This document shows positions 22,585 to 32,840 of a DNA stretch of 64,000 bases, one piece after another. Source of the stretch: Whitmania pigra (Eukaryota > Annelida > Clitellata > Hirudinida > Haemopidae); the NCBI GenBank assembly GCA_021613335.1, contig JAJTWR010000254.1, forward strand, positions 1,635,001-1,699,000. Direction: 5' to 3'. The position numbers and the translations under genes are program-made. The notes below the pieces were generated by a model, which ran no database searches, was not told where the DNA came from, and saw nothing but the letters and a program-made list of their open reading frames with translations. Numbering within the stretch: position 1 is the stretch's first letter; the number at the start of each line of letters is the position of its first letter.

Positions 22585-22698
22585 TATTCAGAGTTTTCGT
22601 ACAGAAACGTGAAGCTGATGAATATCAGTAATCAGAACCTTTGTTTAAACGAACTCTACAAACTCGACGATAGATTCGTTATTCCGTTGTCTGGGTAT

Positions 22699-22712
22699 CT
22701 GGGCCCATAACC
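22699..22712 (-). promoter_or_regulatory. copia primer-binding site, half-tRNA iMet type
   Basis: Directly next to the 5' LTR, the minus strand reads GGTTATGGGCCCAG. This is complementary to CTGGGCCCATAACC in the anticodon arm of initiator tRNA-Met, the site used by Drosophila copia, which is primed by a cleaved 5' half of that tRNA. Confidence 0.88.
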
Positions 22713-22880
22713 TGTTGTGTTTTTTCGTATTTAAATTCTAATTCTTACGATAAAACATCCTTTATTAAAAAAAAAAAACAAAATGGAGCAATGTCAACTG
22801 AGAACAAAAACACAACAAGAAAAGAGGTGCATCTAACGGCTTCAATATTCAATATTGTCACAAAACAAATATTCTCAACA
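22713..22880 (-). repeat. copia 5' LTR
   Basis: 168 bp, TGTTG to CAACA, one mismatch to 18221-18388, followed by AAGGC at 22881-22885. Confidence 0.92.
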
Positions 22881-22885
22881 AAGGC

Positions 22886-23205
22886 TATATAAAGGAGTGT
22901 GAAATTCAAAACAGCCCAGTCTGCCCTGAGGAGAGAAATTAAAATGTACACAGGTCTATCCGACATGAAATCCATGCTTAGCAATCCAGCAAGTGTGGAC
23001 ATCATTTATCGGTGGATCTGCAAAAACAGATGCGGCTTACTATAAGCCTTTTACAATTTTACTATAACTAATTAATGCTTTTTATTATTCTAATACTTTT
23101 CATTTTTACTAACTTACTAACATTAACTAAAGTCCAAATCATCTCAGTTATGCAACGGACTACAATCAAATAAATAAATAAATAAATAATAAATCAAAAC
23201 TTCCT
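22886..23205 (+). repeat. probable LINE 3' end with AAATAAATAAAT tail
   Basis: A weak coding trace (KMYTGLSDMKSMLSNPASVD) is followed by an untranslated end and the motif CAGTTATGCAACGGACT before an (AAAT)n tail. The same end motif recurs in inverse orientation at 40390-40490 (twice) and 55341-55400, so it is an interspersed family. It lies within the Tc1/mariner element, upstream of its transposase. Confidence 0.5.
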
Positions 23206-23222
23206 TTTACATTTATTTCATC

Positions 23223-24139
23223 ATGGGGAAGAAAGCAGGTTTGACAGAAGGAGAAAGAGGACAAGTTAAGGCCTTTAGGAAGGCAAATTATTCAATAAGA
23301 AAGATTGCAAATGAGTTGAATAGGTCAAGAGCTGTCATCAAATGTTTTTTGGAGGATCCAGACTCATATGGCAAAAAGTACAAGGGCAGAAGACCGAAAA
23401 AACTCTCGAATCAGATTCAGAGACGTCTCATCAGGGAGGCTTCACAAGGGGAATATTCGTGTAAACAGCTAAAAGATAAGCTGGACTTGGATGTCCATGT
23501 TAGGACAGTCTGCAATTATCTTAATTCAAGTGGACAGTTGAAATACGAAATGCGAAAGCGAGCTCCAGCGTTGAAAGTCCATCACAAGAAAAACCTGGGC
23601 AAAAGAGATGGTCAGCTACAATGAAAGATGGGAACGCGTAATTTTCACAGATGAAAAAAATTCAACCTTGATGGGCCAGATGGTTATAAATATTACTGGC
23701 ATGATCTTAGAAAAGAAAGAGATTTTTTAGCAGAAAACACGGAGGAAGCTCTGTGATGGTCTGGGGAGGAATTTCAGCATTTGGGAGGACGGAACTGGTG
23801 CTTTTGAAAGGGAGGCAGGACTCTCAGAAGTACATCAAAATGTTCAAGGATCATCTCCTTCCTTTTGCTGAAGCAAAACAACATGAATTTCAGCAAGATA
23901 ATGCTCCTATTCATGTTTCCAAGGCAACCAGAGCATTTTTTCAGGAGTCCAACATGCAAATGATGGATTGGCCTGCGTGTTCACCTGACTTGAATCCGAT
24001 TGAAAATATCTGGGGCCTTCTTTCAAGATCTGTTTATGGCAATGGACAGCAATATAACACAGAAAATGAATTGAAAGAAGCGATTTGGAGCGCCTGGAGA
24101 AATTTGGATGAAAAGGTCATCAAAACACTGATTTTCTAG
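23223..24139 (+). pseudogene. Tc1/mariner DD34E transposase, frameshifted
   Basis: The first part (23223-23624) has the paired helix-turn-helix DNA-binding region (LTEGERGQVKAFRKANYSIR, RRPKKLSNQIQRRLIREA). The catalytic part begins near 23630 with the first aspartate (VIFTDEK) and continues at 23753-24139 with VWGGISAFGR, the second aspartate in QQDNAPIH and the glutamate in SPDLNPIENIWG. There are 34 residues between the last two, the Tc1 spacing. Between 23600 and 23760 the frame changes about three times, so this copy makes no active transposase. The ATG at 23223 is a good match for the natural start. Confidence 0.88.
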
Positions 24140-24462
24140 ATGAAAAATAGGTGCATAGTTATTTTTAAGAAAGGAGGAATGACATCTTATTGAAGCATTA
24201 TTTCATTTAGTTTTAAATAACAATTTTTGCCAAAGTACTGAAATTCATGAGTTTTTTTGTAAACTGTTGTAACAATATTTCTGTGCAAAAAAAGGGATTT
24301 TTGTGGGATTTGCGCTTAATTCTTCATCAAAGTGAAAAAAAATATACGAGTTATATTCTTTAAGGGTATTATACAGTTCTTCTAAATTTGAGCTTCGTGC
24401 GATAATTTAAACTTAAGTTATTACAAAAAATGAGGACTGTCGTAACATTTTTTCTAGCACTG

Positions 24463-24854
24463 TATCAGTAGTTAATATAGTAACTACATTAACAGGAAAC
24501 TATATAAACTCCCCAAAATAACTTAGATTAAAGTCTCCTAGAGATATAAAGCAAAATCCTTCCTGTATTCATCACCAGTACCACATACTATTTCACCCCA
24601 CATATCATATGCCATTCTAATTTTAAAAAATATCATTTATAACAGAAGCTTATAATGCCCTGCACCCTCATCAGGGCTAGATACCACTTCAAGCATCAAG
24701 GCAAATATGTTGCATTGCACATGTTAATTAATTAATTGTTATTGAAAACACCTACAATAAATATCCCAAACACGTTTTACCTAATAAAAAGATGTATTCA
24801 GTAAAAATTAGGCAAACTCTGAGATAATTGTTTAAGAAGTAAATTATCAAGAAG
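24463..24854. other. intergenic, downstream of MED11
   Basis: A+T-rich, holds the 3' UTR of the minus-strand MED11 gene. No canonical minus-strand AATAAA is evident close to the stop codon. Confidence 0.4.
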
Positions 24855-27800
24855 TTAATGGCTGAAATTTTGATTGAAAGTCAAGAGAATCCTTTCAAGT
24901 TCGTTGATCTGATGTTTCAGAATTTCATTCCTAACATGGGCAAGGTTAAGATCCTTTTGGCTTCCATAAATAGATCCTGCGTGAGGCTGACCTGAAAATG
25001 AATTTTTTTCAAATGTTTGACCTTAAAAAACATTAAAAAAAAACGTTTACACAATATTATTAAAAAATTTATTTTATCAATTCACAATATAATCAATAAG
25101 ATCCTCCTATATTCAATAAAAAGCCTTTAAAAACTGTGGTATTTTGTCTTATATCATCTGCTTTGTTGACTTAAAACTTCACTTTAATTCTTTATTAATT
25201 TCTTATCCATCCATCGTAATATTGGTTTGGCACCCAACTACATGTCTCATTTAAAATTATTACATAACATTTGAAAAAGATCACCACATATTCTTTTCCA
25301 ACTCCATCCTTCATCATCTACGCAGTCCTTGTTTAACAACAAAACTCTGAATATTTCTCAATAGGCTTGTTTATATATAAATATTCCCATAATATGCTGC
25401 CTGTGTTCCATAGTGACTTTTAAACTCGCACGTGATTTAAATTCTTACAAATTACGTGATATCATTGAGATCTCACGTGGATAACTTTGAAATCATTTTC
25501 ATTAACTCCTCAGATTTAAAATAAGTTATCCATCTCTGCTTCTATTTTCAAACATTCAAATCCCATCCATCACACAATATGTGGCTCATAGACAATTGAA
25601 CGAAAATGACGATAAATCGAGCCTTAACGACTCGTTATAAGGTCTCCTTCGTTATTCGTTATATCGTCTCTTACGTTTAATTGTCGTTATAAGATCCAAT
25701 TCGGTATTTCGTCTACCACAATATTTAAATTTTATTAATTTATTAACTCTTCAACAAATACATAGTCTTCAAACTGCCCTATTTATGTTCTCTTATAATA
25801 AGAATGCCCTTCCAGATAAATTTGTAAATTTATTTCTTATGTCTGAAAGTGTCAACTACACTAAACCTTCACACTCCCTCTTTCATACCCATGAATATAG
25901 TCCATCTTTTGCCAAAAGCATAAAAATTGCTGAAAAAAATAGTTTTAACATGACAAACACAAATTTGAACCGACGAATAAAAGATAATATATTTAAATTG
26001 TTCGCCCTGAATGTCGGCCAGAAGTAACAAAATATCATTTTCTCAAGCAATGCAAGGGTTTCTCTCTCTTTGAAAAATGCCGAAATGACGTCCTAGATTA
26101 ATTCATTCATTCCTTCACTCACTCACTATTTGTTTAACATTGATGTTCCTATTGGTAGGCATTTCACTTATCGCAAGCACCAATCAACATCGAGATTGGT
26201 TTGGGTTACATAACGGTTAAATTATAAAAAATTAAAATAATAATTTAATAAATAAATTTTAAGTTTTTAACAGTCAAGTTCTTTTGACGTTAATGATGAC
26301 CAAGTCCGCACCAATAACGATGTGGAAGGGTGGCATACTAAACTCAATGCCGAGGCAAAAGCCATCCGAAATGTCAGCGACTTAGTGCAAATTTTGCTTA
26401 AAGAAGCGCAAACCATTTCAACCATTGAACGATTGTTGAACGAAGGGCAGTGCCTTCGAGACAAGAAAGTCACTGCAAGAAATGCAACTCTTTATAAGGC
26501 GTGGGTCAAATATAAAGACGGAGACCTAACTGCCAAACAATTACTTTTTGAATTGGCTTCAAGTAATTAATCCCGATATTTATTCGAAACAATGAAATTG
26601 GCGATAAATTTGAATTTACTAGTTTTATTTATTATATAAATTTTTTATTCCTGTATACATTGGATCTTATACCGAATTAGATCTTACAACGAATTGGATC
26701 GTACATCGAATAACGAAGAAGACGTTTTAATGATTCGTAGTAAGGTCTAATTCGTTATTCGATTTATCGTCTCCTTCGTTCAATAGTCCGGCACCCCAAT
26801 ATAACATAACATAACATAACAATTATTTATAGTGGTTAAGAAGACCTGGATCTGTGTAATAACCACTCTTTTTAGTCCTAATATCCGAATTTACTTAAAT
26901 AAATTTTGAATTTATCTATTGTGTCAGCATGGATGGTTTCCTTATCTAGTTTATTCCATAAGGAAACCACCCTTGAACTGAAATAATTGTTTTTCAAGTT
27001 TCCCGAAGCCTTCCTGTATAATTTACAATCGTGCCCTCTAGTAGAAACACTTTTTGTGGCTTCGAAAAACTGTTCAGGCAAAAGGCCTTCCCTTCCCGAT
27101 AAAATTTTGAATGCCTCGATGAGGTCCCCTCTATTTCTTCTCTTTTCCAGAGTCGTTAATTTACATCTATTTAATCTTTCCTCGTAACTAAGCTTTCCAA
27201 AACCATCTATCATCCTGGTTGCCCTTCTTTGTACTCTTTCCAACATCTCTACATCCTTCCTCAAATGAGGGTTCCATACTTGCACACAGTACTCAAGGTG
27301 TGGCCTTACTAATGCCTTATACAATCTCAGTATTACATCCTTGTTCCTGCTTACTACTGTTCTCTTTATCATTCCAAGTACTCTGTTTGCTTTTTTAGCA
27401 ACTTCCATGCACTGTAGAGATGCTTTTCCATTGTTCTGCATTATTACCCCCAGATCTCTTTCCTGATTTGACTGCTTCAGAATGCTTCCTCCAAATGCAT
27501 ATTCGACTTTCGTGTTTTTGCATCCCATATGCATAATGGAGCATTTGCTTACGTTGAAAAGCATCTGCCAATCTTCTGCCCATTTGAATAACTTGTTAAG
27601 ATCTTCCTGAAGTGTATCTACATCTTCTTGCTTGCTGACACTTCTTGCTACTTTAGTGTCGTCAGCAAACTTAGATAACTTAGATCTTATGCCATCATCC
27701 AGATCATTTATATATATGCAGAACAGTACAGGTCCAAGCACCGATCCTTGTGGGACGCCGCTAAGTACTGGTTGCCACTCTGAATAAATTCCTCCTATGC

Positions 27801-29559
27801 CTACCTTCTGTCTCCTATCTGTCAACCAGTTTGTAAACCAATGTAATAGTTTGCCTTCAATCCCACATGCACCGAGCTTTTTTTGAAGCCTTTGATGGGG
27901 CACCTTGTCAAATGCTTTTGCAAAGTCTAGGTACACTACATCTACAGCCTTGTCATGATCAACCCACTCATAAATTTCTTCAAAAAACTCAAGTAGGTTG
28001 GTAAGACACGATCTGTTCTTAGTAAAACCATGTTGGCTCTTTCCAATCACATCGTTTCTTCCAAAAAAAGTTGATACAGCCTCTTTGATCATTCTTTCCA
28101 TTACCTTGCAAACTATAGAAGTTAAGCTTACTGGCCTGTAGTTGGATGGCAAACCCCTACTTCCCTTTTTGAATAGAGGAACTACTATTGCATCTTTCCA
28201 ATCTCTTGGTATTGTTCCTGAATCAAACGATTTGACAAATAAGATTGCCAATGCTTCTCCTATAGCTGTTCTTGTCTCATATAGTAGTTTAGGATGTAGG
28301 TTGTCTATTCCAGGGCTCTTGTCTACTTTCAAATTTTCCAGTTGCTTAATTACCCCTGTTTTTGAGAAGTTTACTGTATCTAACTTTATCTCAATCTGTT
28401 GGATTCTCCTTGGCAGTTCTGGTATATTCCCTATTGTTTCTTTAGTAAAAACTGAACTGAAGTAGCTATTTAATATATTGGCTGTTTCCTCTACTGAATT
28501 AATATGTATTAACTTCTGCAAATACATCCACAACTTTTAATTGTATAACTGTGTAATATAATGTTATGTAGCTTCTGTATGGAGAGCCTAATTTGTGTTC
28601 AATTCGGGCAGACTTCTCCAAGAATTTTTGTACAAACTCAAATTTTGGTTTATGAATTTCAGTATGTGAAAGAGTGTAAAAGATGAACTCAAGAAATTAA
28701 AATAAAAAACTCGAAGTAGTAGGTACTTTTTCTGCTTCTTGGTAATGTAAGGGTTTTATTGATGTGAGACTTAATTGCAAAGTATACCAAAAATAAATGA
28801 ATGTGAACTTCAAATATACTTCACATTCATATTCAATGTGATTACAGATCATGTTTCAAGTAGTTAAACAAATGTCAAAACATTTAAGAAAATATTACTA
28901 TGTTGCCTATATGTTGCAGAAAATGCAGTTAAAAAGCAGAAAATGCAGTTAAAAAGCAGAAAATGTAAATAAATTACTTGCCAAGCAATTAATATTATGC
29001 CCTAACAATGTTATGTAAAGAATATTATGTGCAAGCCCTGCAATAATGTTGTGGACAAAATTCGCTCCAAATTAGAAATGGACTGTGGACTGCCACGACC
29101 AAATTTTATGTGTGGAATGTCGCAAAATGTGTATAAGAAGTTTACACCTTTTTTTAGTGCCCCCCAGTCAATTCCTATACTACCAATAAACATGGGCCAC
29201 AAGAGATGTATGACCTTAAATTTTTAATTAATAGTGATAGAAATATAAATATCAGTATCCTTTTCACTCACTTGTAGAAACGGAAATTAAGTAATTGATT
29301 TGAGACATGACTCCACTTTCGATGCTCTCGAGAGATTTTGCAACTTGATTAGCTCCTGCTTCAACATTCTTACTGACTGGTTTATCTTTTGACAACTCGC
29401 TTAAAAGATTGGCTGTGAAAACGAGGACTCTTAAGAGGAATTACCAAAGCAGAGAAAAAAACATGTTATCGTACCGATAAGTTCAATAAATTTCGTAACA
29501 TTTTTTTCAATATCTTCCAGCTGTTGTATTCTAGTAATTTGCTCACTCGGCTTCGACAT
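24855..29559 (-). CDS. MED11: Mediator complex subunit 11 (MED11)
   Basis: Three exons: 29559-29475, 29412-29272 and 24991-24855, giving 120 residues (human 117). Exon 1 gives MSKPSEQITRIQQLEDIEK, exon 2 ANLLSELSKDKPV and VMSQINYLISVST, and exon 3 SQPHAGSIYGSQKDLNLAHV ending NQNFSH. The order and the Q-P-H-x-G-S motif match MED11, a helical head-module subunit of Mediator that pairs with MED22 and helps recruit RNA polymerase II and TFIIH. None of the exons is long, so the gene is easy to miss. Intron 2 is about 4.3 kb and contains a MULE-like element and a LINE in the same orientation as the gene. Confidence 0.9.
25581..26796 (+). mobile_element. MULE-like element with long terminal inverted repeats, deletion derivative
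   Basis: 25581-25715 and 26655-26796 are inverted repeats of about 130 bp (TTGAACGA...GACGATAAATCGA...AAGGTC...TTCGTTATTCG...GATCCAATTCG), diverged but clearly related. CAATAT flanks both ends (25575-25580 and 26797-26802), consistent with a 8-9-bp duplication. Inside, 26310-26570 encodes NDVEGWHTKLNAEAKAIRNV and KVTARNATLYKAWVKYKDGD, resembling the C-terminus of MULE transposases (NNDVEGWH...). The DDE core is missing, so the element is non-autonomous. An unrelated 80-codon open stretch at 25785-26027 has no recognised match. Confidence 0.65.
26797..28533 (-). mobile_element. CR1-like LINE, 5'-truncated, with near-intact reverse transcriptase
   Basis: 28533-26878 is open for 551 codons and ends SKFGY. 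It contains the reverse transcriptase motifs: LPSNYRPVSLTSIVCKVMER, KSQHGFTKNRSCLTNLL, VYLDFAKAFDKVPH, GVPQGSVLGPVLFCIYINDL, the catalytic FADDT, and RDLGVIMQNNGK, followed by the thumb region HLEYCVQVWNPHL. The apurinic endonuclease part is absent, as in most 5'-truncated insertions. On the minus strand the 3' end is followed by a (GTTAT)n tail at about 26803-26820. Related 3' fragments lie at 40935-41070 and 43960-44310. It sits in MED11 intron 2. Confidence 0.9.
28534..29271. other. MED11 intron 2, right part
   Basis: Contains a short tandem repeat GCAGAAAATGCAGTTAAAAA at about 28917-28967 (two full units and a partial). A more complex stretch of unknown nature at 29033-29190 is open in two frames on opposite strands. 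No gene is recognised. Confidence 0.4.
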
Positions 29560-31052
29560 TGCAAACCGAATCGACAATATAAATCGCAATGAGCATTATT
29601 AATGTCAATAGAATCATTCTCTGTATTAACATTAAAATTTGTATTTGTAAATTGTTAGAATTTTAATTTAATTTAAACAAATAATAATAAAAACATTTTA
29701 TGGTTTTATACGAAACAGTTACAAAATATATGTTTAAAATGCCTTACACTTATAGAAAAAGTTATTTCAGTTATTTTAGGAATAAAAAATACAGTTGAAT
29801 TTGGTTAAGTTGCCAAAAAGCGTCGAGATACCCGAAAATTGGTTCCCTGTTTCGCGTGGCGGCAATATATTAACATGGAAAAGGGACCTTTCTAGCCCCA
29901 CCCTCGTCTACTTGTTGATTAAACTTAATTTAAACTTTATCTGGGGCAGATCAAATAAACTCAGTAAGCTCCTTCCACCAAGTATTTAAAAAAATTACGT
30001 TGTGATACAACAAGCAATGGCCTATAAAATGGGGAAAATACTGGTTAAATATGACCGATATTTTAGAAGATATTACCAATTTTGTCAATGGTCACTCTAC
30101 TTTTCAAATTTTGATTTGATTTGAACTGATTTTTTCGAAAATAAGCCATACATAATATGTCATAACTAATGTTGTAAATGAGATAGCAATGATATGCAAT
30201 GATATTTAGGGATGCATGGGATGTTTAACTACTAAAATGTTAAACAGCACCAACCAAATCTCTATCTGAACCACCAGTGCTGAAAAAACAATGTCACACA
30301 AAGTGCAAACTCTATCACCAAATATAATTGTGAGTAACAAATAATTAATTAATTATGACGAAAATACATAGATTAGTACAATACTCCATAAGTTTCTTAT
30401 GGTTGCCAACTAGAAAAACTAAAGATTCATATGTATTAAGTTTACACTTATTATGTTAATTACAAGAATACTCAGTGCCTCAGCCAACTGCATTTTTTAT
30501 TTCTCCATCCATAATTGAGGAAATTATCTTTTTTGCACCTAGTCTAAAATGAAGTGGCAGTTTCCCCATGCCCCCAAATGATGCCCCTGTTTTTACTACT
30601 AAAAGATGTTGTAAAAATCTAGGTAAATCTTAGTAGTAAAAATAGCATAAAACGTTCCACGGACAGTTCTGTCATTAAATAAACGTAATTTTGTAGGAAA
30701 AAGTTCAAGTAATAAATCAATTTGTACATGTTAAAGAACATTTGATGGGTTTGTTTAGGGACGTCATTTCAGCTTTTTTCCAAGAGGGGGAGGAGCAAAC
30801 CTTTGTAAAATATGAGATTACCTTTTTTTGCGCCTAGTCTAAAATCAGGCAACGCCCCCCACAAATTACGTTCCTGGTTTGGTTACGCCACTGGGTCCTC
30901 CTAACAAAATGTGAATTCCTGTGTGGTTTTTGGATGTCAACCTTTTGTATTTCAGTTATCTTAAGTTTTTATGTTCAAAAAATCAAATCATTTAGCAACC
31001 GCCTCTCTTACTGTTTCTATGGTTGTAAATGAGAACATCGGTTAATTTTGGG
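29560..31052. other. intergenic between MED11 and the NCOA6-like gene, left part
   Basis: The two genes are head to head about 3.3 kb apart. This stretch is A+T-rich. At 30760-30850 (GACGTCATTTCAGCTTTTTCC then GGGGG and AAACCT) it carries a copy of the repeat also seen at about 940-1010 and 40720-40785. No coding region is recognised. Confidence 0.45.
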
Positions 31053-31280
31053 CAAGTGCAGATTTGGGGAGCCGGGGGATCGGAGGATCGAGAGACCATG
31101 GTCCTACCCGTTATTTGAAAAATATAAGAAATAATTAAGTAAATTTATTATAAAATAAAACTAAATTATTTCAATAATTTTCTGCTTTTCGACGAAAATT
31201 GTAGTAGCTGTGTACCCCTCTAAATCCAACCAACGGTTCATTTGTGTGGCCTCCGCCAAAGTGTTCTAGATCCGCCCTTG
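31053..31280 (-). mobile_element. MITE with CAAGGGCGGATC ends, copy A
   Basis: On the minus strand it starts CAAGGGCGGATCTAGAACAC and runs 228 bp to an inverted copy of the end (plus-strand CAAGTGCAGATTTGGGGA at 31053). An internal block, ACAGCTACTACAATTTTCGTCGA, and the end block match the disrupted copy at 58229-61617. It has no coding capacity, and its superfamily is not clear. Confidence 0.6.
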
Positions 31281-32840
31281 ATTTTTGGTGTCTGGAAAAG
31301 GTTGTTTTACGCTGCCTGCCCACACATTCTTAAAAATTTGACATAAATATTGTAATGTCATCGATGTTAATAATGAAAACCCTTATCTTTCTTATCTCAA
31401 CGGAGGTTGACGAGATGTCTGCATCATCCCTAAGTCGATGTTTTTGCAACAGCTAGCAAATAGTTAACATGTTTCATCAATTAATTTATGTATAAAAATT
31501 CTATATATTAGCAATTGCGCATTTTTATTGTGCTTATAAATGTCTCCCTAAAATAAAAACTGAAAGTGGGAAAATGAGACCATCTCTTTACTCTGTTCAA
31601 TACGGGACATGCGTGATGTTATTGCAAATGGCGACATCTTGTTGTTGGTTTTTTTTGATGTTTTAGGCCGACACATATATTGGCTATTGCCCATATTAAT
31701 TTGATGATAGGTTGGTATTTTGATGTTTGTTGTTTGAGTGATTTATCCCGAAAATTTTGTTTTGAGTTCGTTGTTTATTTATTTATTCTTCGCGGTATTT
31801 TGTCGCACTTTTCCTTAAGGTAAATACATCGTTGGACAAATGTATACGTTATTTGTTTACGTTTTGTGTTTAGACATTTAGTTGATGAGTTACATAATTT
31901 TAGAATTTAGGCTTATTGGCTCGAATGTAACTCTTAACATTTAATGGCGGCACCAGGCTAGTTATCGTTATTGGAAAGTAGATCCTTTGTTTATTTTGCT
32001 TCTTAAAATGAAATCAATGTCAATTGAAACACTCAACATCAAACGACTTTTTAGTTTGTTGGATTGTGACATTCTATCTCAAGATTTAAAATGAAGTTTA
32101 TTCTGTCAGATTATGTTATGCATTTACAACATATATTTACATTTTGATCTAGTTATTTTAAAATAGCTTTATTAATTTATGCTCTAATCTAACTATACAA
32201 CATGACAATTATTTAAAGCGGTTAAGGTGAAGGAATAAGTAATGATCATCCTAAATTTGAGGCTTCCTTGCACACCTCAAATTATCATAATGGTGAAGTT
32301 CCATTTGCATGCACTGAAAGTGATGTGATGAAATGCTCTATATTTTTACAACATTTATTGTTACAACAAAATAGAAATAATTTGAAGATGTATAGTTATA
32401 GGTTTTGCATAGCTTAAACATGCAAGAATTGTGATTTGTCTAGTACTCATATTGATTACCAAATAGTTTTATAGATTGACATGATAGGTGTCAGTTTGAA
32501 TTGTTTGCTTAAGGATTTATTAATTTTAAAATTTGGATATCATATCTGGTAGTATTATAAACTGTTATTTATGAATTTCTGAATTAAGAATTTTTGTATG
32601 ATATAGGTTATTTTTCATTCAGATTCACGTACATTTCATTCATGAAATTTAATACATTTAAAAAAAAAAATAAATTTGAGCTTATTTCATTCAAATGCAC
32701 TTTGGTAAATTTGTTTTTGTAGGGGTTAACATTTTCATAAGATTTCCAATGTTAATTTGTTATTATGAATTAAATTATTTTCTGACTTTTCAATCAGGAT
32801 AACATAGAAATGTTTTTCTGCAGGTCAGATTTAGCTTGTT
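31281..32840. other. 5' region of the NCOA6-like gene
   Basis: A+T-rich. A donor-like CCTTAAG/GTAAATAC near 31813-31822 and an acceptor at 32822-32823 suggest a noncoding first exon and a 1-kb intron; this is an inference. No other gene was recognised. Confidence 0.4.

Larger units (their letters stand above)
18221..22880 (-). mobile_element. Ty1/copia retrotransposon, near-complete
   Basis: 4660 bp with 168-bp LTRs, AAGGC duplications, a primer-binding site at 22699-22712 and a polypurine tract at 18389-18401. It reads on the minus strand: gag and protease (22584-21070), then integrase, reverse transcriptase and RNase H (21083-18635). Three lesions interrupt the polyprotein: a frameshift near 21085, a TAG codon at 19611-19613 and a frameshift near 18790. 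It is inserted in the Tc1/mariner element and is therefore younger than it. Confidence 0.93.
17946..24462 (+). mobile_element. Tc1/mariner element (Tc3-like ends), interrupted by copia
   Basis: The ends are 25-bp inverted repeats starting CAGTGCTAGAAA and ending TTACGACA on the inner side, with two mismatches, flanked by TA at 17944-17945 and 24463-24464. Inner copies of the repeat, beginning GGAAATATTATTACGACAG at 18124 and in reverse at about 24264-24285, give the double-repeat structure seen in Tc3 and other IR/DR elements. The transposase lies at 23223-24139. A copia retrotransposon sits in the left part (18221-22880). A LINE 3' end seems to occupy 22886-23205. Without the copia and one target repeat the element would be about 1.85 kb. 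Confidence 0.9.

Noticed and set aside
28917..28967. Possible CRISPR-like direct repeats
   Set aside because: Only two to three adjoining units without spacers, in a eukaryotic intron.
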